Shown here: one piece after another, positions 56,555 through 64,000 of the stretch | How the letters are laid out: every line of letters starts with the position of its first letter | Numbering within the stretch: position 1 is the first letter of the stretch | Origin: Synechococcus sp. BIOS-U3-1 | GTDB lineage: Bacteria; Cyanobacteriota; Cyanobacteriia; PCC-6307; Cyanobiaceae | Assembly (NCBI RefSeq): GCF_014279975.1 | Contig: NZ_CP047936.1 | Location: 930,001-994,000, forward strand | Length of the DNA: 64,000 bases | Direction of reading: 5' to 3' | Made by a program: the position numbers and the translations under genes | The notes under the pieces: generated by a model | The model's input: the letters and a program-made list of their open reading frames with translations, nothing else | Database searches by the model: none | What the model was told of the DNA's origin: nothing

Positions 56555-57154
56555 TCAGTCCATGTCGCGTCGACCCTCAAGTGCACGGCTGAGGGTGACA
56601 TCGTCGGCGTACTCAAGTTCACTGCCAACCGGGAGTCCGTAGGCAATACGGCTGACCCGTGTAAACGGTTTGAGCAGCCTGGCCACATAGAGGCTTGTGG
56701 TGTCGCCCTCCACGCTTGGGGTGAGAGCGAGAATCACTTCTTCGACATCATTAGCGTCGACACGTTTTACAAGGCTGCTGATCTGCAGCAAATCGGGTCC
56801 AATTCCATCCATGGGAGAAATCAGCCCTCCCAGCACGTGATAACAGCCGCTGAATTCTCGGGTTCGTTCCAGAGCGAGCAGATCCCGTGAATCAGCGACC
56901 ACGCAGATCTGGCCGTTGGAACGTTCCTCGTTGCGGCAGATCTCACAGACGGGATCAGCACTGAGGTGAAAGCAGGTCTGGCATTGCCCGACTTGGGTGC
57001 GTGCTGACAGCAGGGCATCCGCGAAACTGCGGATCTGCTCTTCCGGCTGCCTCAGCAGATGCAGGGCCAGTCGCTGTGCGGTCCGGGGACCAATCCCCGG
57101 AAGTCGCTCGAACTGGTCGATCAGCCGAGCTAGGGGTCGGGTGAATCCGCTCAG
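56555..57154 (-). CDS. recR: recombination protein RecR with non-canonical start
   Basis: About 199 residues. The sequence [33 protein letters not shown] (HhH), a zinc finger [16 protein letters not shown], and a Toprim domain with [42 protein letters not shown] and a final [13 protein letters not shown] identify RecR. The frame has no ATG, GTG or TTG between the upstream in-frame TAG (57179-57181) and the GTG at 56902, which would leave only the C-terminal part. A CTG at 57154 aligns with the usual start of picocyanobacterial RecR; an ATT at 57178 is the other option. RecR works with RecF/RecO in gap repair. Confidence 0.88.
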   Translation of the reverse strand: MSGFTRPLARLIDQFERLPGIGPRTAQRLALHLLRQPEEQIRSFADALLSARTQVGQCQTCFHLSADPVCEICRNEERSNGQICVVADSRDLLALERTREFSGCYHVLGGLISPMDGIGPDLLQISSLVKRVDANDVEEVILALTPSVEGDTTSLYVARLLKPFTRVSRIAYGLPVGSELEYADDVTLSRALEGRRDMD

Positions 57155-57241
57155 AACACTGAGGCAAGTGGCAAAAATCTAATCAGGGGATGGTGCGGGC
57201 AGAATGGCGCGCATTCGGTCAACTTCAATCCAAGTTCCTCA

Positions 57242-57796
57242 ATGCGCTCATTGCTGCGTCAACCGCTCCGGTCACTGCTTGTTCTGCTCTGTGTGCTGAT
57301 GCTCAGCGCCTGTGGTGGTGCTGGCGGAGGCCTCAACTCCTTCAAGAGCCCCGACGGCCGTTATGCCTTCCTTTACCCGGCCGGCTGGACGCGGGTTGCC
57401 GTAACGGGGGGGCCAGCTGTGGTATTTCACGACATTATCCACAGTGATGAAACGGTCAGTTTGGTGGTATCCGATGTTGATGCCAATGATGACCTTGAGA
57501 CGCTCGGTAGTGCCGTTGCAGTGGGGGAGCGGCTTCGGCGTGAGGTGATCGCTCCTGATGGCAGTGGGCGAAATGCTGAGCTGATCGAAGCCCGTGAGCG
57601 TGATTCAGATGGGCATGTTTTCTACGACCTGGAATATGCGGTTCACCTGGAGGACCGTGATCGCCATGAGCTGGCCACAGTGGTGGTCGACCGTGGTCGG
57701 CTCTACACCCTGGCGACCAGCACCAATGAAGATCGCTGGTCGAAGGTGCAGGGACTGTTTGAATCGGTGATCAGTTCGTTCACGTTGTTGATCTGA
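57242..57796 (+). CDS. psbP: PsbP/CyanoP-like photosystem II lipoprotein
   Basis: A 184-residue lipoprotein: hydrophobic signal LLVLLCVLMLSAC with the lipobox LSAC (lipidated Cys about 22), then the PsbP domain: LNSFKSPDGRYAFLYPAGWTRV, VVFHDIIHSDETVSLVVSDV, YDLEYAVHLEDRDRHELATVVVDRGRLYTLATSTNEDRW and a final ISSFTLLI. CyanoP is associated with photosystem II assembly at the lumenal side. The gene stands divergent from recR, with 87 bases between the likely starts. Confidence 0.85.
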   Translation: MRSLLRQPLRSLLVLLCVLMLSACGGAGGGLNSFKSPDGRYAFLYPAGWTRVAVTGGPAVVFHDIIHSDETVSLVVSDVDANDDLETLGSAVAVGERLRREVIAPDGSGRNAELIEARERDSDGHVFYDLEYAVHLEDRDRHELATVVVDRGRLYTLATSTNEDRWSKVQGLFESVISSFTLLI

Positions 57797-57859
57797 GGCT
57801 TCGGACGTTGCTCTGAACTGTCCTCTCAGCCCCGACAGTGCCTCTTCATCGCCAGCAAG

Positions 57860-59191
57860 ATGGCAGGCATGACCACCTCTTCCCGTGTTGAGCGTCTTCG
57901 GGGCCGATGGAACGGCCTCACTGACCACCAACAGGTTGGTGTCTCACTGGCGGGCATGGGCGCTCTGTTTGGGGCCTGGCTTCTGTTCTGGCCGGTGCCC
58001 ACAGAAGTGGAGGGACGTGGTGTTCTGATCTATCCCGACAATGCCGGGATCCTCAATGCCAGGGCGGCTGGACAGGTACTGAGCATCAACACCGAGGTTG
58101 GAAAACGGGTGCGAGCGGATCAGGTGTTGATGACTCTGTACCTGCCTGTGCTCGAGAGAAAGCTCGACCAGCAGAAGGGGAACCTGCGTCAGTTAGTGCG
58201 ACAGAACGAAGAACTCGATGAGCGGGATGCTCTGCGGATCCGCACAGCCAAACTTGCCCTTGATACTGCGCTGGCCAAGCTGGGCGACGACGAAAAGCGC
58301 CTGGCCAGACTTCAGGCGACGTACAGCAGCAAGGTCGACAACCTCAATTGGTTGGCGAGACGCGAAGTGGTGGCGCCTTTGGCACAGGAGGTGGTGTCTG
58401 CAGAACAAGGCCTGACTACTACGAGTGTTCAGCTGGATGACATCAAGATCCAGCGCAAAGATCAGGTCACTGATTTTCAGCAGATCAAGCTCAACATCGA
58501 GTCCGAGAAGCTGGACCGACGCTTTCAGATTGATGATCTCAAGCGGGAGATCAAGGTGATGGAGGCGAGAATCGCCTTTGAGGGCAATGTCATGGCAGTG
58601 CGCAGTGGCACGGTGCTCGATCTTCAGGTCATTCAGGGGCAGACGGTCAAACTTGGTGATCGTCTGGGCACCATTGGACGCAACACCAGACCTGCAAAGG
58701 GCGACAACAAAACCGGTGGTGATCTGATCGCCGTCTCGTATTTTTCGCCAGCAGATGCTCGTCGACTCCCGATTGGTTTGCCTGTGGAGGTTGTGCCTCT
58801 CTGGAATCAGCGCGGACGTTTTGGTGGGATCGTGGGCAAGGTGCGCAGTGTGCTCACTCTTCCCGCCACTCAGGAAGACATCTCCACGACCATCGGCAAC
58901 AACCAGCTAGCGGAAGCGCTTGTTCAACATGGCCCCGTGATGCGCGCTGAGATCGAGTTGGACCGTCACCCCCGTACTGATGACGGCTACCGCTGGACGC
59001 TCTCGCAGGGCAGTGGGGTCTTCCCGATCCGCGAAGGTCTCACTGTGGATACATTCGCGTATGTGGAGTGGCGCTCACCGGTGACCTACGTCATTCCAGG
59101 CCTGCGTTCGCTCACCGGTGGGTTCCGCACGTTCCGCATCGATCGCATCTGGGATCTGCCATTCCTGCGGCAGCCAGGAACCCCTCAGTGA
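57860..59191 (+). CDS. NHLP-type bacteriocin system HlyD family secretion protein
   Basis: A 443-residue membrane fusion protein. TM helix LAGMGALFGAWLLFWPVP (about 31-48), then a biotinyl-lipoyl-like half VEGRGVLIYPDNAGILNARAAGQVLSI, a long coiled coil (about 90-230, with many Leu, Arg and Asp), the second lipoyl half GNVMAVRSGTVLDLQVIQGQ, and a beta-barrel part ending in SYVIPGLRSL-type (VTYVIPGLRSL). The whole resembles the HlyD subunit of the NHLP (nitrile-hydratase leader peptide) export systems. No ABC transporter partner is visible in the window. It is followed by a small membrane protein and a Nif11 leader gene. Confidence 0.85.
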   Translation: MAGMTTSSRVERLRGRWNGLTDHQQVGVSLAGMGALFGAWLLFWPVPTEVEGRGVLIYPDNAGILNARAAGQVLSINTEVGKRVRADQVLMTLYLPVLERKLDQQKGNLRQLVRQNEELDERDALRIRTAKLALDTALAKLGDDEKRLARLQATYSSKVDNLNWLARREVVAPLAQEVVSAEQGLTTTSVQLDDIKIQRKDQVTDFQQIKLNIESEKLDRRFQIDDLKREIKVMEARIAFEGNVMAVRSGTVLDLQVIQGQTVKLGDRLGTIGRNTRPAKGDNKTGGDLIAVSYFSPADARRLPIGLPVEVVPLWNQRGRFGGIVGKVRSVLTLPATQEDISTTIGNNQLAEALVQHGPVMRAEIELDRHPRTDDGYRWTLSQGSGVFPIREGLTVDTFAYVEWRSPVTYVIPGLRSLTGGFRTFRIDRIWDLPFLRQPGTPQ

Positions 59192-59206
59192 TGGTCTGAC
59201 TTTTTC

Positions 59207-59383
59207 ATGGCACTTCGTCCTCTTCTGCGCCAGGAACTTCCTTGGCTGGTTTCGGAACTTGTTCTGTTGATCGTTCTGCTCAATGCCAATCCGCCTGAAC
59301 TGTGGTTTTGGCTGGTCGTATTTCTGGTGATTTTTGGCTATCGCATCGAGCGGTGGTGGTCGTCTAGACCGGCTGGTAAATAG
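59207..59383 (+). CDS. small two-helix membrane protein, 58 residues
   Basis: An ATG-TAG frame of 58 residues: a basic start MALRPLLRQELP, helix WLVSELVLLIVLL, a NANPPE turn, helix LWFWLVVFLVIFGY, then basic RIERWWSSRPAGK. The positive-inside rule favours a hairpin with both ends in the cytoplasm. It begins 16 bases after the HlyD gene stop, so it is very likely co-transcribed and may be a helper of the exporter. No known family is recognised. Confidence 0.65.
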   Translation: MALRPLLRQELPWLVSELVLLIVLLNANPPELWFWLVVFLVIFGYRIERWWSSRPAGK

Positions 59384-59710
59384 CGCAGTTCTGGCACCTC
59401 AGAGATGTTTCTTGCCGGGTCAGATCACCATGACTGAGGGGCGCCATCCCCGGTGACACTCGCAGCAAAAACTATTGATGCAGGCCTCGCAGCAGAAGGG
59501 TTGGGGAGTGCGCGTTAAAGCCTTCTCTGTTGGAACTGTGCACTGACAGCTCTTCTATTCACGCCTGATCAGATTTGCATTCATGGGTGTCTCCATAGGC
59601 GCAAGAGCCGCCCCTTGAAGTTCGGTTTCAGGACTCATGCACTTTGTTTCCCAAAGTGAGCCTGACAAGGCAGCTGACTATGATTAGTTTTGGATATTGA
59701 ATTATTAATC
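59384..59710. other. intergenic region upstream of the Nif11 leader gene
   Basis: A 327-base gap. A TATGAT hexamer at 59679-59684 is the best candidate for a -10 element of the leader gene at 59711; I see no convincing -35 at the right spacing. No other gene or remnant leader copy is visible. Confidence 0.35.
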
Positions 59711-59893
59711 ATGGCTATAGAGCAACTCAAAGACTTCTTTGAAAAAGTCAAAGGCGACTCCAGCCTTCAGGAAAAACTAAAAGCAGCGAAGTCACCTGAA
59801 GATGTTGTAGGTATTGCTAAAGAGCATGGTCATGTTTTCCCAGAAAATCAATTCCCACTCAGTGCGAAAGAACTTGAAGCAGTAGCAGGATGA
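59711..59893 (+). CDS. Nif11-like leader peptide (prochlorosin-type), ending at the cleavage site
   Basis: A 60-residue peptide from the ATG at 59711 (MAIEQLKDFFEKVKGDSSLQ, then EKLKAAKSPEDVVGIAKEHG, ending LSAKELEAVAG). The leader pattern LxxFxxKVxxDxSLQExLK, VVxIAK-xxGH, and LSxxELExVAG(G) is that of Nif11/prochlorosin precursors, where the core peptide follows GG. Here the codon after the first Gly is TGA (59891-59893). In frame after it come GAT GCA CAG ... to TAA at 59954-59956, a 20-codon stretch with Thr, Ser and Cys. Leaders of this type are cut by NHLP transporters such as the HlyD-linked system next door. Confidence 0.8.
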   Translation: MAIEQLKDFFEKVKGDSSLQEKLKAAKSPEDVVGIAKEHGHVFPENQFPLSAKELEAVAG

Positions 59894-59959
59894 GATGCAC
59901 AGGACTTGGGGACCACGACCTATGTCCTTGCGGGAGATTGCTCGCCTAATATGTAAACC

Positions 59960-60129
59960 ATTTAGTGCACCAGCTTTCGACTTCTTTTTGGCGCTATGTG
60001 CGATGCTAGTCGTCAAGAGAAGCTGAAAGCAGTAAAAACTTCTGATAAAGTTGTGTCTATTGCTAAAAACATAGCCATGATTTCACCGCTGACAAGATCA
60101 GTTGGTTCAGTGGTGGTCGCCAATACTAA
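59960..60129 (+). pseudogene. decayed second Nif11 leader copy
   Basis: DNA downstream of the leader gene resembles it again: CACCAGCTTTCGACTTCTTT (compare GAGCAACTCAAAGACTTCTTT), then SRQEKLKAVKTSDKVVSIAKN in frame from 60008 to 60070 (compare SLQEKLKAAKSPEDVVGIAKE). The frame then has to shift by one base before HDFTADKISWFSGGRQY and TAA (60076-60129), the common Nif11 ending. At least two indels disrupt it, and no intact ORF spans the copy. It is a tandem duplicate that has lost function. Confidence 0.75.
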
Positions 60130-60148
60130 TTTCCAGATATTGGGCTGT

Positions 60149-61981
60149 TTAAGGTTGATTAAGTTCACGTATTGAGAACCCTTCAAGGGTCAATTCCGTG
60201 GGAATAGTTGAGTCTGGATCCCGTGGCATGGGCAACAGTTCGCGCAGTAGCTGGGCATAGGTCACATTCACGTCCACTGTTGCGATCAGACGATTGACTA
60301 GAGAATTAACCAGTTGTGTCTGAGTGACTGAGAGATCAATTTCATTGGTGAGCCCTGTTTTGTAGCGGAGGGTGCTGTCGCGAAAAGCTTCCTTGCTTGC
60401 TCCCACCGCACGCCTCGCAGATACAAGCTTGGCAAGACTTGCTTCATGGTTCAGGAAAGCCCGTTCGAGCCGAAGCCGGATGCTGTTGCGGGTTGCTGCA
60501 TACGACTGGTTTGCTGCCTGTTCCTGCAGCGACAGGGCTTTCACGGCATTGGTCGTAGCACCAGCATTGAAGATCATCCAATTGAATGCGAGCCCAACCG
60601 ACCAGTCGTATCCCGCTACTTGTTCAAGGGGCAGAAATGTGCCGCCGCAGCATGTGTCGCCCATCACTGAGAAGTTGAAGGTACGTTCCACGGACGCCAT
60701 TCCTCCAATAGAGGCAAACAGGCTGAGCTTGGGGAGCAACTGAGCTGCTGTTTCGTCCTGCTGCAGAGCTAAGGCCCTGCGGGTGGCGAGAATCGCATCA
60801 AGCTCGGGATTGCTGTCGTAGGCGGCCAGCAAGGACTGTTCAAGACTCAGGGGCCAGGCGGGTGCAAGCTTGATCGAATCGCTTGCGCTAGGAACCATAT
60901 CGGCGGGGAGATTTAACAGGGTCCATAACGCTCTTCTCGAAACCGCGTGATCGGCCAGGGCCTGGATCAGTGCCTCTTGATCAGTGGCGAGGGTTGCACT
61001 ACGGCGCAACAGATCCACTCGCGGTACAAGACCTGCCTGTTTGAGATTGAGCGTGTCTTCCAGCACGATCAGATCGGTGCGCACCACCGCATCACGAATG
61101 CGTACTAACTGCTCATTTAGCTGAAGCTGGTAGTAAGCCACACTGACTTCGAGTTGCAGAGCCCTGAGCTGGTTGGCGTACTGCTGCTCGAACTGCTGCA
61201 GCTTGGCATCGGCGGAGCGAACCCTTGGTGTCCGCGCAAAGTCGACCAGCGCGTAGTTGAGTTGTAGACCTGCTTGGGAGTCAACTCCGTTGGCGTCGGC
61301 ATACAACCCGCCTCCGGCCGGCACATAGAACGGGCCGTCAGTTCCCCTGATCGTTTTTTTCTCAATATCGATCAGGGCTAAATTTGTCGGTGTCTGGCCT
61401 TCTTTGGCGAACAGGGGGCCGAACCCGAAGTTGTTGTTGCCGTAAGGAGAGAAGGTGGTGCTGCCGTTCTGGAACCCCTCCAGATCGGCAAACACACTGA
61501 TGGTTGGCCAGTAAGCCCCTGACAGTGATGCAACCGCGGCGCCTTGCGCAGCAATTCGATCCCTTTGAATCTGTAGCTCTGGGTTGTTGCGGAAGGCGAT
61601 CGAGATGGCCTGTTCAAGGCTCACTGATTTCACCTTGGACTTTTGCTCTGCCAGCCCAGGGAGGCTGAGTGGTGCATCCGGAAGGCTGTCTTCCTGGCTG
61701 AGCGCTTCGTCGGCGGGATGGTTGGCGTCCATGAGGCTGGATGGCAGTTCCGGCGCTGCTAGGTCATCGGAGCTATCAAGATCTGGAGCTGGGCCCAACA
61801 GCGTGTCCAGGCTGTCGAGTTGTTTGTTCAGTTCGTTCCAGCTGCGTTCGAGCTGATAGGTGTTGCCTCCGTAGTTCAGGGGCGTTGGATCGCCTGAACC
61901 TGGTATGGCTTTGGAGGCTGCCGGCAACAGCAGGCCAACAATCGGGATTAGCCAAGAACCCCTGATGAACGACCTGATCAA
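60149..61981 (-). CDS. TolC-family outer membrane efflux protein
   Basis: A 610-residue outer membrane factor with signal peptide IVGLLLPAASKA, an Asp/Pro/Ser-rich N-terminal extension (about 40-110) not typical of TolC, then two repeats of the OMF helical domain: LEQAISIAFRNNPELQIQRDRIAAQGAAVASLSGAYWPTISV and SLLAAYDSNPELDAILATRRALALQQDETAAQLLPKLSLFA. It forms a trimer tunnel for type I secretion or RND/MFS-type efflux. It is upstream-linked with two FUSC genes on the same strand and converges with the leader-gene area. Confidence 0.9.
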   Translation of the reverse strand: MIRSFIRGSWLIPIVGLLLPAASKAIPGSGDPTPLNYGGNTYQLERSWNELNKQLDSLDTLLGPAPDLDSSDDLAAPELPSSLMDANHPADEALSQEDSLPDAPLSLPGLAEQKSKVKSVSLEQAISIAFRNNPELQIQRDRIAAQGAAVASLSGAYWPTISVFADLEGFQNGSTTFSPYGNNNFGFGPLFAKEGQTPTNLALIDIEKKTIRGTDGPFYVPAGGGLYADANGVDSQAGLQLNYALVDFARTPRVRSADAKLQQFEQQYANQLRALQLEVSVAYYQLQLNEQLVRIRDAVVRTDLIVLEDTLNLKQAGLVPRVDLLRRSATLATDQEALIQALADHAVSRRALWTLLNLPADMVPSASDSIKLAPAWPLSLEQSLLAAYDSNPELDAILATRRALALQQDETAAQLLPKLSLFASIGGMASVERTFNFSVMGDTCCGGTFLPLEQVAGYDWSVGLAFNWMIFNAGATTNAVKALSLQEQAANQSYAATRNSIRLRLERAFLNHEASLAKLVSARRAVGASKEAFRDSTLRYKTGLTNEIDLSVTQTQLVNSLVNRLIATVDVNVTYAQLLRELLPMPRDPDSTIPTELTLEGFSIRELNQP

Positions 61982-62032
61982 GGGATGAGCCTGGTGTCCT
62001 CGAGGCTTTGATCCTGACGCCGCACAACAAGT

Positions 62033-63160
62033 TCAGCGAGTTGCAGTGACAGGCTTCGATCTGACCATGCCCGGCAGGCAGTCGTGCAGCACGGAAGCCC
62101 CATGCTCGATCAGGGAAGTGCGCAGAACGATCTGCCGCATCCGCTCTGGGGGAATATCGGCCTGCTGGCCTCGACGTCCAGCGTGCAACTCGAGCTTGAC
62201 CGTCAGCCGCTCGGCCACGGCTTCCAGATCTCTGTTCAGCGCCATCAAGGTTTCCAGATCCAGGGACTGCTTCTCGACTAAGTCGGGCTGGCGCATGTTT
62301 CCGGATAAGGCTGATAGCAGGTTGATCTGGTGCCTGAGAACTTCTGCCTCATCGAGATGCAGCGCTTTGATGGAGGGCGGCGACTGAATCGGTGCCGGTA
62401 GTCCCCGTAAGCCATCCAGTACTGAAATCAGTTGTGAGATCAGTAAGTCAAGTTCTGTCCAGAGCTGGTGAAGTGGGTGGTTCTCAGGATTCAGACCCAG
62501 TTCCACCTGGGCCTGGTCGCGTTGCTGTCTCAAGGCATTGAGCTGTTGCAGGATTTCGGTTCGTCTGTCCCTGCGATGGGTCATTGAGATCCGGGTTGGA
62601 GTGTCGGCTTCCAGCCGTTGTTTCTCCAGCTGAAATTCCTGGATCAGCTCGTCGATGAATCTGGCGAACTGCCGGTGAAGCAACGGAATCGTGCCGCTGG
62701 GCCAGACGTAACGAGTCGCCCACAACGACAGCGCAATACCAAAGGCTGTCCAGAACAGGCGCGACATTCCCCAGATTGTTTCTTCTGAGCTGTGAACCAG
62801 CCAACCCATGATCACGATGTTGCCGGCGACCTTGTAACCCACCTGCAATCCCAGAGCACCTCCGAGCAGACGCACGCTGGCGAGGGCCAAGCCAAGCCCA
62901 AGGGGCAGAGGAAGTTGAAGACCGCGAGAGAAGAGCAACACGATCACCACACCCATTAGAGACCCGAGGATGCGTTGAATACTCAGCTTCATCGAGTTGC
63001 CGTAGCTTCCCGATAGAACCGCGGCCGTGCAAAGAGGCACGTAATAGCCGAAAGGCACGGAGTTCAGCAATCCAAAGCCCGCACCCAGACCCGTCACCAA
63101 GGCGAGTCGAAGATCGGAACGCAGGATCCAGGGATTGGTTTGTTTTGGGGTTTCGCTCAT
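62033..63160 (-). CDS. FUSC-family membrane protein
   Basis: A 375-residue protein with about five hydrophobic helices to residue 165 (LALVTGLGAGFGLLNSVPFGYYVPLCTAAVLSG, QRILGSLMGVVIVLLF, LGLALASVRLLGGALGLQVGY, NIVIMGWLVHS, FWTAFGIALSLWATRYVWP) and a soluble helical C-terminal half. This is the layout of one half of a fusaric-acid resistance/aromatic-acid exporter (FUSC). It overlaps the upstream gene by four bases and precedes tolC by 52 bases, so the three form an operon for efflux. Substrate unknown. Confidence 0.85.
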   Translation of the reverse strand: MSETPKQTNPWILRSDLRLALVTGLGAGFGLLNSVPFGYYVPLCTAAVLSGSYGNSMKLSIQRILGSLMGVVIVLLFSRGLQLPLPLGLGLALASVRLLGGALGLQVGYKVAGNIVIMGWLVHSSEETIWGMSRLFWTAFGIALSLWATRYVWPSGTIPLLHRQFARFIDELIQEFQLEKQRLEADTPTRISMTHRRDRRTEILQQLNALRQQRDQAQVELGLNPENHPLHQLWTELDLLISQLISVLDGLRGLPAPIQSPPSIKALHLDEAEVLRHQINLLSALSGNMRQPDLVEKQSLDLETLMALNRDLEAVAERLTVKLELHAGRRGQQADIPPERMRQIVLRTSLIEHGASVLHDCLPGMVRSKPVTATR

Positions 63161-64000
63161 GATGAGCGCTCGGCATTCAGTAGTTGCTGGCAGGTCAGGA
63201 CACGTCGGAAGCGTGTTACCTGCTCTTCAAGAGCGATCCGTTGGGGTAACGACAACCCTGAATCGCAGTCATTCAGATCTAATCGACGACGAGGTGCCGG
63301 TCGTTCAGCCAGATAGCGGCCCAGCTCAGGGAGATATTCACGTCCCTTGTCCCGGTGAAGCCGTTCGATCAGCCGCTCTACGAGTAGCCAACGCACCTGC
63401 TGGCAGCGCCACAGACTGAGGCATTGGCGCCAGTGGTCGCGGTCCAGTCGCTGCACGTGTCGCGGTCCCAGGCTCATCTCCACATTGATGAGGCGCTGCA
63501 GCTCAAGAAGCTGCTTCGTGATCACGGCTGGCTGGATCTCAGCTGGAGGGCTTCCCTTGCCCTGCAGGGCAAGGCTGTGGGCTTCGACTCTTGTTAGCAG
63601 AAGCTTGGTGAGCTGGTCATGCAGGTTTTGCATGCGAGCCAGTCGATTCTTCGGCCACAGCAAACGACCCATCACCAGGGCCACGATGATTCCCACAAGC
63701 GTGTCAATGCTGCGATTGAACACGTAGTCCCAGCTCAGCGTGGCGTATTCGTGAATCCCTAGAAACATCACGGTGACCGTCACTGCAGTGGATATGCCAC
63801 TGGCCCAGCCAAACCGTCTCAGCAGTGGAATCGTGATTAACAGGCTCACAAGGATGCCGATCCAGCCGGTCATGATCGAATGCACCAAAAAGGTGACCAG
63901 CCCACCAGTCACCGTTCCGAGGATGCGTCCGCGGGCAGCTCGCAGACTGTTCTCGTCCTGGTCGTCAACAACAAGATTGACGGCCAGAAGTGGATACCAG
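63157..64000 (-). CDS. FUSC-family membrane protein, 5' end outside the window
   Basis: The frame continues without a stop to the window edge; the residues WYPLLAVNLVV-DDQDENSLRAARGRILGTVTGGLVTFLV upstream of the first ATG/GTG in the window are typical of the FUSC core (RxxGTxxGG). So the gene is partial at its 5' end and at least 281 residues. Three more helices (LVSLLITIPLLRRFGW, GISTAVTVTVMFLGIHEYAT, LVGIIVALVMGRLLWP) and a soluble helical C-terminus follow. It is a second half-size FUSC protein upstream of the first. Confidence 0.85.
   Translation of the reverse strand, partial: WYPLLAVNLVVDDQDENSLRAARGRILGTVTGGLVTFLVHSIMTGWIGILVSLLITIPLLRRFGWASGISTAVTVTVMFLGIHEYATLSWDYVFNRSIDTLVGIIVALVMGRLLWPKNRLARMQNLHDQLTKLLLTRVEAHSLALQGKGSPPAEIQPAVITKQLLELQRLINVEMSLGPRHVQRLDRDHWRQCLSLWRCQQVRWLLVERLIERLHRDKGREYLPELGRYLAERPAPRRRLDLNDCDSGLSLPQRIALEEQVTRFRRVLTCQQLLNAERSS

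Noticed and set aside
59384-59710. Additional Nif11 leader copies upstream of 59711
   Set aside because: Read in all plus frames; no LxxFxxKV or VVxIAK pattern appears.

Overview
The window looks like a chromosomal segment of a marine picocyanobacterium of the Synechococcus/Cyanobium type. PetH (ferredoxin-NADP reductase) carries an N-terminal CpcD-like phycobilisome-binding domain, which argues for a phycobilisome-containing Synechococcus rather than Prochlorococcus. The window also has the circadian kinase SasA, the OpcA-Zwf pair, a plant-type (BciA-like) divinyl reductase, a PsbP/CyanoP-like lipoprotein, a NHLP-type HlyD protein and a leader of the Nif11/prochlorosin kind. Genes are tightly packed on both strands, with many 1-4 base stop/start overlaps. 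The assignment to a lineage is inference from gene content only.

Layout. 1-3.4 kb: small hypothetical genes (a secreted protein, a Nif11 protein), a thiamine-binding-family protein, an HExxH protein and a membrane protein. 3.4-10.1 kb: RluA-family pseudouridine synthase, a 7TM-HD (c-di-AMP phosphodiesterase type) protein, folD, crtE, a divergent PAP2 protein and a RecD-like helicase. 10.2-17.6 kb (mostly minus): GAP-family membrane protein, histidine phosphatase, acylphosphatase, cobB, opcA, zwf, petH. 17.7-24.1 kb: SRPBCC protein, tRNA-Glu(UUC), sasA, two unknown proteins, pepN. 24.1-25.9 kb: an accessory-looking patch with a 57-codon ORF and a tandem pair of paralogous unknown proteins. 25.9-36.8 kb: GHL10 glycosidase-like protein, prs, LCP protein, bciA, malQ, RodZ-like protein, RsuA/RluB synthase, a PhoR/PhoB-like two-component pair, a group 2 sigma factor. 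36.8-49 kb: membrane protein, ABC1 kinase, AT-rich RTX metalloprotease, PLP decarboxylase, cdsA, DUF2993 protein, hydrolase, Fe-ADH-like protein, clpC, rimI. 49-55.6 kb: a plus-strand run lysA-cdaA-uppS-bioB-trhO-gst-(unknown), most junctions overlapping. 55.5-57.2 kb: lipA and recR on minus. 57.2-64 kb: PsbP-like lipoprotein, NHLP-type HlyD, a 58-residue membrane protein, a Nif11 leader gene and a decayed second leader, facing a TolC-FUSC-FUSC operon that runs off the window.

How the genes fit together. OpcA and Zwf feed the oxidative pentose phosphate pathway, and PetH supplies photosynthetic NADPH. CdaA (makes c-di-AMP) and the 7TM-HD protein (of a family that degrades it) give both halves of a c-di-AMP cycle. 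UppS, CdsA, the LCP protein and the RodZ-like protein belong to envelope building.

The most interesting area is 57.8-60.2 kb. A NHLP-type export protein is followed by a tiny two-helix membrane protein and a leader peptide gene whose reading frame ends in UGA exactly where the second glycine of a leader-cleavage GG would be. An in-frame 20-codon stretch containing Thr, Ser and Cys follows the UGA, and then a visibly frameshifted second leader copy. Other notable points are a recR without any ATG/GTG/TTG start, a possible switch-like hairpin pair just ahead of cobB, and a 14-base tandem repeat that supplies stop codons to two converging genes.
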